Shown: positions 13,896 through 25,406 of the stretch, in pieces | Layout of the letters: each line of letters starts with the position of its first letter | Position numbering within the stretch: the stretch's first letter is position 1 | Translations under genes and position numbers: made by a program | The notes under the pieces: generated by a model | What the model was told of the DNA's origin: nothing | Database searches by the model: none | Seen by the model: only the letters and a program-made list of their open reading frames with translations | Source: Bolinopsis microptera | Taxonomy: Eukaryota; Ctenophora; Tentaculata; Lobata; Bolinopsidae | DNA length: 64,000 nucleotides | Direction of reading: 5' to 3' | Assembly (NCBI RefSeq): GCF_026151205.1 | Contig: NC_087082.1 | Span: 1,702,001-1,766,000, forward strand

Positions 13896-15480
13896 GAAAC
13901 CAATTAGTCAGTTAATTGATGATAGTATGAAACCAAATTGGGGTACTGCAAGTCAAAATCTCGAATAAAATTGTAAAATCATACTGTCCAATACTCTGTC
14001 CCATTTTCAGTTTTTGAAGCTGAAATTTCCAGGGCCGAAATTTTACAGTTTTGACCGAATTTCTGACCTGCAACCAATTAGTCAGTCAGCTTTAGATGAC
14101 AAATGACACGATTGAGGTGCTGGGAGTTTGATATCGGTCGGAGGAAGCTCACAGCAGAAAGCTTAACAAAACGAAAAGTTGTATTTTCAAAACTCTGTCC
14201 CATTTTCAGATATGAAATTTCTGAACACACATTTGACAGATTGGATGAAATTGTTGCCCAGAAACCAATTATAGTCAGTTAATTGATGATGGTTTGAAAC
14301 CAAATTGGGGTACTGCAAGTCAAAATCTCGAATAAAATCGGAAAATCATACTGTCCAATACTCTGTCCCATTTTCAGTTTTTGAAGCTGAAATTTCCAGG
14401 GCCGAAATTTTACAGTTTTGACCGGTTTTCTGACCTGCAACCAATTAGTCAGTCAATTATAGATGACAAATGACACGATTGAGGTGCTGGAAGTTTGATT
14501 TCGGTCGGAGGAAATTCACAGCAGAAAGCTTAACAAAACGAAAAGTTGTATTTTCAAAACTCTCCCATTTTCAGATATGAAAATTTCTGAACACACATTT
14601 GACAGATTGGATGAAATTTTTGCCCAGAAACCAATTAGTCAGTTAATTGATGATAGTATGAAACCAAATTGGGGTACTGCAAGTCAAAATCTCGAATAAA
14701 ATCGGAAAATCATACTGTCCAATACTCTGTCTCATTTTCAGTTTTTGAAGCTGAAATTTCCAGCGCCGAAATTTTACAGTTTTGACCGAATTTCTGACCT
14801 GCAACCAATTAGTCAGTCAACTATAGATGACAAATGACACGATTGAGGTGCTGGAAGTTTGATTTCGGTCGGAGGAAGCTCACAGCAGAAAGCTTAACAA
14901 AACGAAAAGTTGTATCTTCAAAACTCAGTCCCATTTTCAGATATGAAAATGTCTGAACACACATTTGACAGATTGGATGAAATTTTTGCCCAGAAACCAA
15001 TTAGTCAGTTAATTGATGATGGTATGAAACCAAATTGGGGTACTGCAAGTCAAAATCTCGAAAAAAATTGGAAAATCATACTGTCCAATACTCTGTCCCA
15101 TTTTCAGTTTTTGAAGCTGAAATTTCCAGGGCCGAAATTTTACAGTTTTGACCGAATTTCTGACCTGCAACCAATTAGTCAGTCAACTATAAATGACAAA
15201 TGACACGATTGAGGTGCTGGAAGTTTGATTTCGGTCGGAGGAAGCTCACAGCAGAAAGCTTAACAAAACGAAAAGTTGTATTTTCAAAAGTCTGTCCCAT
15301 TTTCAGATATGAAAATGTCTGAACACACATTTGACAGATTGGATGAAATTTTTGCCCAGAAACCAATTAGTCAGTTAATTGATGATGGTATGAAACGAAA
15401 TTGGGGTACTGCAAGTCAAAATCTCGAAAAAAATTGGAAAATCATACTGTCCAATACTCTGTCCCATTTTCAGTTTTTGA
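13896..15480. repeat. Copy of the window's first ~1.5 kb at an offset of 13,895 bp
   Basis: The satellite sequence beginning at base 1 restarts at 13896 with the same series of rare variants: a TC-to-TT change in 'cagtcaattatagatg', 'ggaggaaattcacag', 'ccagcgccgaaa' and 'tgtatcttcaaaactcag'. The marked unit starting at 1015 matches the one at 14910, exactly 13,895 bp away. One visible difference is 'tgtctcttttt' near 833 versus 'tgtctcatttt'. This implies a block of about 38 dimers was duplicated as a whole. Confidence 0.75.
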
Positions 15481-16428
15481 AGCTAAAATTTCCAGGGCCG
15501 AAATTTTACAGTTTTGACCGGTTTTCTGACCTGCAACCAATTAGTCAGTCAACTATAGATGACAAATGACACGATTGAGGTGCTGGAAGTTTGATTTCGG
15601 TCGCAGGAAGCTCACAGCAGAAAGCTTAACAAAACGAAAAGTTGTATTTTCAAAACTCTGTCCCATTTTCATATATGAAAATGTCTGAACACACATTTGA
15701 CAGATTGGATGAAATTTTTGCCCAGAAACCAATTAGTCAGTTAATTGATGATAGTATGAAACCAAATTGGGGTACTGCAAGTCAAAATCTCGAATAAAAT
15801 TGTAAAATCATACTGTCCAATGCTCTGTCCGATTTTCAGTTTTTGAAGCTGAAATTTCCAGGGCCGAAATTTTACAGTTTTGACCGAATTTATGACCTGC
15901 AACCAATTAGTCAGTCAACTATAAATGACAAATGACACGATTGAGGTGCAGGAAGTTTGATTTCGGTCGGAGGAAGCTCACAGCAGAAAGCTTAACAAAA
16001 CGAAAAGTTGTATTTTCAAAACTCTCCCATTTTCAGATATGAAAATGTCTGAAGACACATTTGACAGATTGGATGAAATTTTTGCCCAGAAACCAATCAG
16101 TCAGTTAATTGATGATGGTATGAAACGAAATTGGGGTACTGCAAGTCAAAATCTCGAAAAAAATTGGAAAATCATACTGTCCAATACTCTGTCCCATTTT
16201 CAGTTTTTGAAGCTGAAATTTCCAGGGCCGAAATTTTACAGTTTTGACCGAATATCTGACCTGCAACCAATTAGTCAGTCAGCTTTAGATGACAAATGAC
16301 ACGATTGAGGTGCTGGGAGTTTGATTTCGGTCGGAGGAAGCTCACAGCAGAAAGCTTAACAAAACGAAAAGTTGTATTTTCAAAACTCTGTCCCATTTGC
16401 AGATATGAAAATGTCTGAACACTTATTT

Positions 16429-16466
16429 GACAGATTGGTGATAATCAGATTGGTGATAATCAGTCA
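16429..16466. repeat. Satellite variant with internal 15-bp duplication
   Basis: In this unit 'agattggtgataatc' is present twice in tandem and replaces the 'gattggatgaaatttttgcc' segment of the normal unit. The same variant sits at about 10577, 17531 and 18267. It is a useful marker for following how blocks spread in the array. Confidence 0.8.
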
Positions 16467-16742
16467 TTAGTCAGTTAATTGATGATGGTTTGAAACCAAA
16501 TTGGGGTACTGCAAGTCAAAATCTCGAAAAAAAATTGGAAAATCATACTGTCCAATACTCTGTCCCATTTTCAGTTTTTGAAGCTGAAATTTCCAGGGCC
16601 GAAATTTTACAGTTTTGACCGAATTTCTGACCTGCAACCAATTAGTCAGTCAACTATAGATGACAAATGACACGATTGAGGTGCTGGAAGTTTGATTTCG
16701 GTCGGAGGAAGCTCACAGCAGAAAGCTTAACAAAACGAAAAG

Positions 16743-19600
16743 TTGTATTTTCAAAACTCTGTCCCATTTTCAGATATGAAAATGTCTGAACACACATTTG
16801 ACAGATTGGATGAAATTTTTGCCCAGAAACCAATTAGTCAGTTAATTGATGATGGTATGAAACCAAATTGGGGTACTTTAAGTCAAAATCTCGAAAAAAA
16901 TTGGAAAATCATACTGTCCAATACTCTGTCCCATTTTCAGTTTTCGAAGCTGAAATTTGTAGGGCCGAAATTTTACAGTTTTGACCGAATTTCTGACCTG
17001 CAACCAATTAGTCAGTCAACTATAGATGACAAATGACACGATTGAGGTGCTGGAAGTTTGATTTCGGTCGGAGGAAGCTCACAGCAGAAAGCTTAACAAA
17101 ACGAAAAGTTGTATTTTCAAAACTCTGTCCTATTTTCAGATATGAAAATGTCTGAACACACATTTGACAGATTGGATGAAAATTTTGCCCAGAAACCAAT
17201 TAGTCAGTTAATTGATGATGGTATGAAACCAAATTGGGGTACTGCAAGTCAAAATCGCGAAAAAAAATTGGAAAATCATACTGTCCAATACTCTGTCCCA
17301 TTTTCAGTTTTGAAGCTGAAATTTTTAGGGCCGAAATTTTACAGTTTTGACCGAATTTCTGACCTGCAACCAATTAGTCAGTCAACTATAGATGACAAAT
17401 GACACGATTGAGGTGCTGGAAGTTTGATCTCGGTTGGAGGAAGTTCACAGCAGAAAGCTTAACAAAACGAAAAGTTGTATTTTCAAAACTCTGTCCCATT
17501 TGCAGATATGAAAATGTCTGAACACTTATTTGACAGATTGGTGATAATCAGATTGGTGATAATCAGTCATTAGTCAGTTAATTGATGATGGTTTGAAACC
17601 AAATTGGGGTACTGCAAGTCAAAATCTCGAAAAAAATTGGAAAATCATACTGTCCAATACTCTGTCCCATTTTCAGTTTTTGAAGCTGAAATTTCCAGGG
17701 CCGAAATTTTACAGTTTTGACCGGTTTTCTGACCTGCAACCAATTAGTCAGTCAACTATAGATGACAAATGACACGATTGAGGTGCTGGAAGTTTGATTT
17801 CGGTCGGAGGAAGCTCACAGCAGAAAGCTTAACAAAACGAAAAGTTGTATTTTCAAAACTCTGTCCCATTTTCAGATATGAAAATGTCTGAACACACATT
17901 TGACAGATTGGATGAAATTTTTGCCCAGAAACCAATTAGTCAGTTAATTGATGATGGTATGAAACCAAATTGGGGTACTTTAAGTCAAAATCTCGAAAAA
18001 AATTGGAAAATCATACTGTCCAATACTCTGTCCCATTTTCAGTTTTGAAGCTGAAATTTCCAGGGCCGAAATTTTACAGTTTTGACCGAATTTCTGACCT
18101 GCAACCAATTAGTCAGTCAACTATAGATGACAAATGACACGATTGAGGTGCTGGAAGTTTGATCTCGGTTGGAGGAAGTTCACAGCAGAAAGCTTAACAA
18201 AACGAAAAGTTGTATTTTCAAAACTCTGTCCCATTTGCAGATATGAAAATGTCTGAACACTTATTTGACAGATTGGTGATAATCAGATTGGTGATAATCA
18301 GTCATTAGTCAGTTAATTGATGATGGTTTGAAACCAAATTGGGGTACTGCAAGTCAAAATCTCGAAAAAAATTGGAAAATCATACTGTCCAATACTCTGT
18401 CCCATTTTCAGTTTTTGAAGCTGAAATTTCCAGGGCCGAAATTTTACAGTTTTGACCGGTTTTCTGACCTGCAACCAATTAGTCAGTCAACTATAGATGA
18501 CAAATGACACGATTGAGGTGCTGGAAGTTTGATTTCGGTCGGAGGAAGCTCACAGCAGAAAGCTTAACAAAACGAAAAGTTGTATTTTCAAAACTCTGTC
18601 CCATTTTCAGATATGAAAATGTCTGAACACACATTTGACAGATTGGATGAAATTTTTGCCCAGAAACCAATTAGTCAGTTAATTGATGATGGTATGAAAC
18701 CAAATTGGGGTACTTTAAGTCAAAATCTCGAAAAAAATTGGAAAATCATACTGTCCAATACTCTGTCCCATTTTCAGTTTTTGAAGCTGAAATTTGTAGG
18801 GCCGAAATTTTACAGTTTTGACCGAATTTCTGACCTGCAACCAATTAGTCAGTCAACTATAGATGACAAATGACACGATTGAGGTGCTGGAAGTTTGATT
18901 TCGGTCGGAGGAAGCTCACAGCAGAAAGCTTAACAAAACGAAAAGTTGTATTTTCAAAACTCTGTCCTATTTTCAGATATGAAAATGTCTGAACACACAT
19001 TTGACAGATTGGATGAAGATTTTGCCCAGAAACCAATTAGTCAGTTAATTGATGATGGTATGAAACCAAATTGGGGTACTGCAAGTCAAAATCGCGAAAA
19101 AAAATTGGAAAATCATACTGTCCAATACTCTGTCCCATTTTCAGTTTTGAAGCTGAAATTTCCAGGGCCGAAATTTTACAGTTTTGACCGAATTTCTGAC
19201 CTGCAACCAATTAGTCAGTCAACTATAGATGACAAATGACACGATTGAGGTGCTGGAAGTTTGATCTCGGTTGGAGGAAGTTCACAGCAGAAAGCTTAAC
19301 AAAACGAAAAGTTGTATTTTCAAAACTCTGTCCCATTTGCAGATATGAAAATGTTTGAACACACATTTGACAGATTGGATGAAAATTTTGCCCAGAAACC
19401 AATTAGTCAGTTAATTGATGATGGTATGAAACCAAATTGGGGTACTAGTGCAAGTCAAAATCTCGAAAAAAATTGGAAAATCATACTGTCCAATACTCTG
19501 TCCCATTTTCAGTTTTTGAAGCTGAAATTTGTAGGGCCGAAATTTTACAGTTTTGACCGAATTTCTGACCTGCAACCAATTAGTCAGTCAGCTTTAGATG
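16743..19600. repeat. 1837-bp higher-order block at the diverged edge of the satellite
   Basis: Units with 'gggtactttaagtc' and 'aaatttgtagggcc' occur at 16743 and 18580, and units with 'tcctattttcag' and 'aatcgcg' occur at 17109 and 18946, a constant offset of 1837 bp. Single-base and small-indel differences are denser here than further left, as is usual at the border of a satellite where homogenisation is weaker. Confidence 0.7.
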
Positions 19601-20015
19601 ACAAATGACACGATTGAGGTGCTGGAAGTTTGATTTCGGTCGGAGGAAGCTCACAGAAGAAAGCTTAACAAAACGAAAAGTTGTATTTTCAAAACTCTGT
19701 CCCATTTTCAGATATGAAAATGGCTGAACACACATTTGACAGATTGGATGCAATTTTTGCCCAGAAACCATGGGTACCAATCTGGTTCCTGATGGAAACA
19801 ACCCTTGCTGTAACGATTACAAACCCATTTTGAACCCATATGTGCGTCTTGAAGTGATAGGTTAGACAATAAATGCAATACAGCGTGTGATAACTTGTCA
19901 GTTTGGATTGCACAGATGCAAAACAAGATTTATTGACACCTCGTGTTATTGTGATTCTTGACTACAGCAGCAATCTGCATTTGTAAAAAGAACTCACAAG
20001 GAAAGACACTGAATA

Positions 20016-20124
20016 TGTGCATCATCTGAGCAGTTTGTTCAAATGCAAAGTTCATGAGCACCATCTTTGCAATGGAATTTTTGACTGTGATTAAAGTGAT
20101 GAAAATATCAGCGAGTGTCTTGAT
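20016..20124 (+). pseudogene. Decayed LDL-receptor class A (LDLa) domain exon
   Basis: One frame from 20038 reads FKCKVHEHHLCNGIFDCD, then TAA, then SDENISEC. This is the second half of an LDLa module: Phe-x-Cys, Cys-Asn-Gly, Asp-Cys, Ser-Asp-Glu and a final Cys, where the normal Asp-Gly-Ser-Asp-Glu is broken by the TAA. A frame shift upstream carries the expected first cysteine (about 20016, Cys-Ala-Ser-Ser-Glu-Gln-Phe). LDLa modules are calcium-binding extracellular ligand-binding domains. The hAT MITE at 20125 sits directly after the last codons. A second short open stretch with a Cys-Cys pair lies upstream (19768-19857) but is not recognised. It may once have belonged to a multidomain secreted protein; no link to the kringle exons 12 kb away can be shown. 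Confidence 0.5.
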
Positions 20125-20603
20125 CTAAGATGAGAAGTACGGACTCGTTTAGGGGGAAAAGTACGTACTTGTACGCAACTTTGAAAAGTCCGACTCATAC
20201 GACGTACGATTCAGATAGAATTTTTTTGTTTTTGAATTATTATCATCGGGGCCATTGTAAAATGTAATTGTTTGCCGACGTTAGAGAAAATATACCGTTC
20301 GCGAACAAATTAAACACACAATTCTTAGGTCAGGCAAGCATTTAAAATTAAAACAAAAATTCTACAAAATTATTAGACAATTTACTTATTTAAAGAGCTT
20401 GTTTCTCTTAAAGTTAAATTTTAAGTTAATCGACGATTGGAATATAGAAACACAAGTTTTTGAAAACGCTCAATATTAGTCCGTACGATGCGATTTAGAA
20501 CTCTTTCATCGATTTCTAGAAGGTTAACTTTTCAGTAGAATTCAAAAGTACGTACGATACGAGTAAATTTAAAATTCCGACTCATTCGTACTTCTCATCT
20601 TAG
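20125..20603. mobile_element. hAT-like MITE, 479 bp, with 8-bp target duplication
   Basis: The ends are a perfect 17-bp terminal inverted repeat: 'ctaagatgagaagtacg' at the left and its complement at 20587-20603. It is flanked by the direct repeat 'gtcttgat' at 20117-20124 and 20604-20611. Subterminal sequence is rich in TACGTACG palindromes and a 'ccgactcat' motif on both sides. An 8-bp duplication is characteristic of hAT-type transposases (P elements also give 8 bp). It contains no transposase reading frame, so it is non-autonomous. It landed inside the LDLa remnant. Confidence 0.9.
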
Positions 20604-20611
20604 GTCTTGAT

Positions 20612-22609
20612 GGATTAACCAGAGATACCTGCATGCAATCGAAAATATCAACACAACGTTTCACTGAGTTTTCCAATATCGTTGTTTCAGGTTGGTATAC
20701 ATGATCACACAGGCGGATAGGATAAACTTGGTATGATATGGCCGACCTGAATTGTTATAATTATTTTAGGTACATTGCACCCGATGACAGTTCTTGCAAT
20801 AACGCTCTATTGTGTGGACTAGCAATGTAACATGTGTTCAACTGTCGGTGTGATCAGTACATTCGGAACACATATTGTTTCCCATGACTTTATTGACCTT
20901 ATTGAGGATTTGTTCGTAAATGGAATGACATACATTAGTATTTAGTACAGTCAAATAATTTCTACCATATTTGTGGATAAAAAAACTCTTCAGGATGTAA
21001 TTGGGAGGATGAAAATGGAAAAATAAATATCCACGTGGAAAAATAATCATCTAGTTGATGATGAAATGTTGACTAAAGAGTAAAGACCATGCTATGAGAC
21101 CAGGCCACAATGGGACACTCGATAGACGAAAAATTCACTTTTACGGAAACAATAAAAATAGTATTGATCATATTGACCAATTTTTTGTGCTGAATTCCCT
21201 TCATTTACATTATGATCTGTGGACTGAATTCCGTGAAAGTTTTAAATGCGACATTAAAATATCCTATATTTTTTATTGACTCAATTATTGATCCAAAATT
21301 TGTATATGTTAAAAAAGCTTAATATGCAAAAATGGAGTGTGTTTTAATTTGTCTCCGAAATTATGGCCATATAAAATCCCAACATTATTTGCATCGACAT
21401 GTTACCCGTATGTACCCGTACGTTCAATATCGGGATGATATTCTTATGGTGAAAAGGAAAAAATTAAACTACCCTCCAAAAAACGCCACGATTTCTGACT
21501 TGTTTATTTCCCGCTTTTTAATTTGGAATTCATCAAAGTAAAGCTGGGACATTGCCATGGGGCATAAATAACTTGAACGGCATAACTGCTTCATTTAATA
21601 TGACAGCGTTACATTATGCCCAGGGCACCTCAATTTTCCTTTACTGTTTTACAAGTTTTAAAACGTTAGCATTGGTAATGGTATTAATTTGGAGTTGTGA
21701 AATTATTTCTATGGTTTACACACATGATCTTTTATTAAAGTGCTCGGCTGTTAAGCTATAAAAAGCTATATATAGTTGTCTCATTTCTCAGTTTTCCCTG
21801 CAAAGAGAAACTTTTCAACTTTTTTATGGTCACGTGATCTACGTTGTGTGTGGTTTTATGTTTTATGATTACGTGAAAATGAAATTATGTACTAATACTA
21901 TGTGACGGCTATGTGGAACAGAAAATGAAAGTGATGTGTTATAAATGGGGTTCACTTTATACATGTCATGACTGTTGAGGCCGAAACAATAGGTAGTGCG
22001 CCATCAACAGTGAGCCGCGCGTGCCGACTGTAAGTGTATATCTCCCCATCATGTGACTTAAATGCGCGCACCTTATTGGCTGCTTAACTTCGCTCCTGTG
22101 AGCAGATTGGATGATCGATCTGCAGCTGGAGCTTTATTACATAAATGGACTTATACGGTTACTAGTGATACATGATACTCTGTCTGGAGTCCGTGAAAGG
22201 GTGAAGTAGACTAACTCTAAGAGCTGATCGAATTCTCCTTCTATTCCTATCATTCGAACTGCGTTGCTGTGTGAGGAGTGTTGTGATAGGTCATTAACCA
22301 TGAATTCTGGAGATTTAACAGAGTTTCCCTGCGGTTTCTTGGCGTTCGCGACTATACCCGTTTGCGATGCCACTGTGTGGACGTAGCTGTGATAAATCTT
22401 ACATCCTCTTAAAGTACATGCTCTAACTCGGACATCGCAAGCTTAATCAGTTCTGGGGACTGTTCCTGGGTAGAGTTATGAAGGTTTAAAGCTTTCGTGC
22501 CGCGCAATCGCCCCAAAATGGCTAAAAATTTGCACCGTCGAAGAATAACTTTGCGCAGGGAATGCGCAAGGTCTACAATATGGTAGTTAATATTGATTTT
22601 CGACCTCCA
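20612..22609. other. No recognised gene
   Basis: Only short, compositionally random open frames (up to 78 codons) are present, without recognisable motifs or convincing splice pairs. A somewhat more GC-rich stretch lies at about 21970-22130. I see nothing I can name. Confidence 0.6.
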
Positions 22610-22680
22610 GCAGGATAGCCTAGTTCGCTAAGCAGGCGATTGGCTGTGGTAGCTGAGGGTTCAAATCCCTGTCTAGACTT
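22610..22680 (+). mobile_element. tRNA-derived SINE head (pol III A and B boxes)
   Basis: The sequence has a tRNA-like layout: an A-box-like 'tagcctagttcgc' at 22617 and a good B box 'ggttcaaatcc' at 22658-22668, about 41 bp apart. The T-arm folds over four base pairs, but the acceptor ends ('gcaggat' and 'tctagac') do not pair and no clean anticodon arm is visible. It is therefore a tRNA-related SINE and not a working tRNA gene. The 3' body and tail could not be bounded. Confidence 0.6.
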
Positions 22681-24522
22681 TAATTTTGTTTTAACTGAAA
22701 CAAGTTTTCAACAAAAACTTTCTAGTGTTTGGTTAATATTGATTAGTTAATTATATTAAAAGTTATACTCTAGGATGAAATTCATAATTAGAAATGGCAA
22801 AGCAGCTATAACTATAAGTATAATACGCAGAGCATCATTATACTAGAATTTTATAGAAATAACATTGTCTGTCTCTGATTATTTTTAAATACAAGTAACA
22901 GACGTGACCAGTATTGCATCTGCATCGATTAGTATTCAGTTCGGAGTCGTCGATATCAGCTATTACATAGATTTTAAATTGCTGCTATAGCTGCAGATAT
23001 GATTATGAGCAGTTTTTATCAGTCTGATTTGGTCCGTTTTGGGCTGGGCCCAGTTTGCTAAGGATTCTGTTTCTATCTGGTGTAAAACTTGGTATGCTGC
23101 GAAAAGAACATTCTGAAGGCAGAAAGCTCTGGATTGGTCTTTAAGTGTCTCTCTCAACGACAATCCCTCTTTAGCAGTTACTAATACTTGATAGCTCTAT
23201 TAATTCTGCCTGTCACGGTGGGAAAGGAAGGTCAAGACTGCTTGTTTTATAACTTTTTGTTGGGACTATTGACATGTAGTGTTTGGAGAAGGAGGGTAAC
23301 GAAGGAGCACTTCTTAGTTGTCCAGTGGGCATTACTGTCCACATCTGAAACAGATTTTAATAAAAGGAACTAAATAATAATACGGTTGAGTAAAATCAAA
23401 TTTGAGACTTGAGTGGCGAGTGCAGTAGGGAAAGAAAATCTATAAGTGCATCTCAAACTGCCAAACTTACTGTTGAAAAATACTGTTTGACTACACTTCA
23501 TTCCACCAGCCTCTCATCATTTTCAATGTGTGAAGCAGCTGGCGTGAGTTTCGTGGAATTCGTGAAAATCTTCGATAATGCCAGCCTCCAGGAGTTGCTT
23601 TTATTTTAGGGTCCTCTCAGAGCTTTAGAGGTTATCGATATTCCAGATTATGTCTGCTTTGTTGTCTGTACTTCCGGGGGTTGTATAAACCTGAGAAATT
23701 GAACAGTTCAATACCAGAGAGAATGCTGAAGACTTTGAAAGTTCTGCCAAAATGTTTATTTTCTGTACACAAATCCGAATTTGTCTCTTTAGTGGCGATT
23801 TTAGACAAAATTGACCTTCTTTCGGACTAAACTTTGAAACTGAATTGAAGTTTAAACGATTACCTCTAGAATGGTATTAATGAATTAACAAATTTATCAC
23901 CAGAAGTCAAGTTATGGTCGATTTTGGAAGCTTGGATATGCTAAAATTATTAATTACATATTATTATGCGCGGCTCGGTTATATTGCGCGCGCGTGGTCG
24001 CTAGGCGCTAGCGCAAAAATTGCTTACATTTTTTTTTCCGTTCGGCAGAAAGACAATCGTGACTGACAAACATGTAGAAAACTCACCCAGAACTTCTAGC
24101 ATATTCTTTAGGGCGGGAAATACTTTGTATGCAGAGTCTGTGATTATCCCGCCAAATCCGAATTTCTTCCTAATAACACATCACAAAGGCGCGTTCACAA
24201 TTTTTGCGCGTTATAAACAGCTAGATTCCTTTTAAGTCGTTCTATAGTTAATCTCACTAATTCAAAAGGGGGAGACTGATTGGAGAAGAATTGAACCTTT
24301 GGTTTCTTCACAAGTAGAAGCACTAAGAAAACACCCAAGTTGTCCATGATAGAGACAAGAAACAAACTTTGCAAAGCAAACTAAACATGCTGACAGCAAA
24401 TATAACTGAGAAGGAACCACTGATCACCAAGAACAAACCCAGGGTAACATATTGGTACTGTCGAACTAGAAGGACCAGCTGTTTCACTACTATCTAAAGA
24501 CCCTTAATTTGCGTTGCTAAAC

Positions 24523-24526
<4 letters not shown>
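22681..24526. other. No recognised gene
   Basis: Short frames at 23188-23373 and 23409-23609 have no recognisable domain. A GC-rich patch with CGCGCG runs lies at 23965-24020. Nothing else is supported. Confidence 0.55.

Positions 24527-24556
<30 letters not shown>
24527..24556. repeat. Poly-G tract, 30 bases
   Basis: An unbroken run of G. Two more such tracts occur at 31239 and 31297. Length is likely unreliable, because homopolymers of this size are poorly sequenced. Confidence 0.95.
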
Positions 24557-24558
<2 letters not shown>

Positions 24559-24715
24559 CAACTACATTTTTGTACATGTACAATTGGCAAAAATCTTATG
24601 GCCATGTACATAAATGTACAAAAAATCGGAAATCCCTGGAAAAGGATTGAAAAATTTCCAAAAACGTGTTTAAAATGCTAACAATGCTAGTACATTATGC
24701 AAAAACAAAGCTCGT

Positions 24716-24764
24716 ACTAGGGTATCAAGTGGCTAGGGTACTAAGTGGCTAGGGTACTAAGAGC
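24716..24764. repeat. Short tandem repeat, ~16-bp unit
   Basis: About three tandem copies of a 'ggctagggtactaagt' unit, the first with a 'tatc' variant. Confidence 0.7.
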
Positions 24765-25406
24765 TGCAACAACTAAGCAATTGTGGTCAGGATAAACTAA
24801 GGACTTCATCCCTCAATTATATATAAAGGCTGTAGTCATGTGCAGTTAATACTAACAAATAAGCAATAGGTGTGTGTGTGTACTTTATGTGTGGCATGTG
24901 TGTGAACCAAAACACAATAAATTCAGTCAAACACTGCACTGTACAAAATAATAGTTCATCTGAATACTGTATAACAAATAACAAATAATTTGAGGTGTAC
25001 TATGGTAGTCCGATAGACGTACACCTGACATTAGGCTATCGGTGAACACAGGGACCACATCATACGTGTGCCCTACTGAACACAAGCTTTAGGATCAAGT
25101 TAGTTTCCCGTTGAGAAGCTCCCTTTGTGCTAGATCCATCCAAGTGCCTAATATGGCAATACAGCTCTCTATTTTATAGTTCAAAGTCAAAAGTTGAACT
25201 ATTTACTGCTGTACTCCTCATTTCAGACTTGTGGTAACAGCGGAACACTTGAAGAAACAATTTCAGCAGCCGGGTTGTCCAGGTGAAATCTTCTCCCAAG
25301 TCCAGGTAACCCGTGCTGTAACTGTTGTGTTGTGTGACGCTACTACTACTACTATTGCTTCTGATAACTTCTGATACCTCTTTATACACTACAACCTCAC
25401 ATCACG

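Larger units (their letters stand above)
1..19769. repeat. ~366-bp dimeric satellite array, about 54 units
   Basis: A head-to-tail array with a period of 365-367 bp fills the window from base 1, so it continues to the left. Each unit is itself two diverged halves. The block 'ctctgtcccattttcag' occurs at 16757 and again at 16924 (167 bp later), then recurs 199 bp later; 'accaattagtcagt' recurs at 174- and 192-bp spacing. So an ancestral repeat of about 180 bp doubled and the dimer then amplified. Units carry 86-97-codon open frames, but many copies have a stop in the middle ('cgaataaaattg'), a 3-bp insertion ('attatagtcag') or a shortened start, so the frames are passengers and not genes. Units are most alike at 1-16000 and more diverse at 16700-19769, where the last unit is cut off mid-half. 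No other family interrupts it. Confidence 0.97.

Noticed and set aside
16743-17110. CENP-B box in the satellite unit
   Set aside because: 'tttcggtcggaggaag' looks similar at first, but lacks the required CGGG and spacing.
1015-19608. Dozens of 86-97-codon frames in the satellite as a gene family
   Set aside because: They follow the 366-bp period exactly, many copies have stops or frameshifts at the same sites, and synonymous positions are not favoured by eye. They are a by-product of the repeat.
1646-19801. Minus-strand 63-74-codon frames in the satellite
   Set aside because: Same reason; they are complements of the repeat and disappear in variant units.
22610-22680. Functional tRNA gene
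   Set aside because: Acceptor arms do not pair and no clean anticodon stem is visible.
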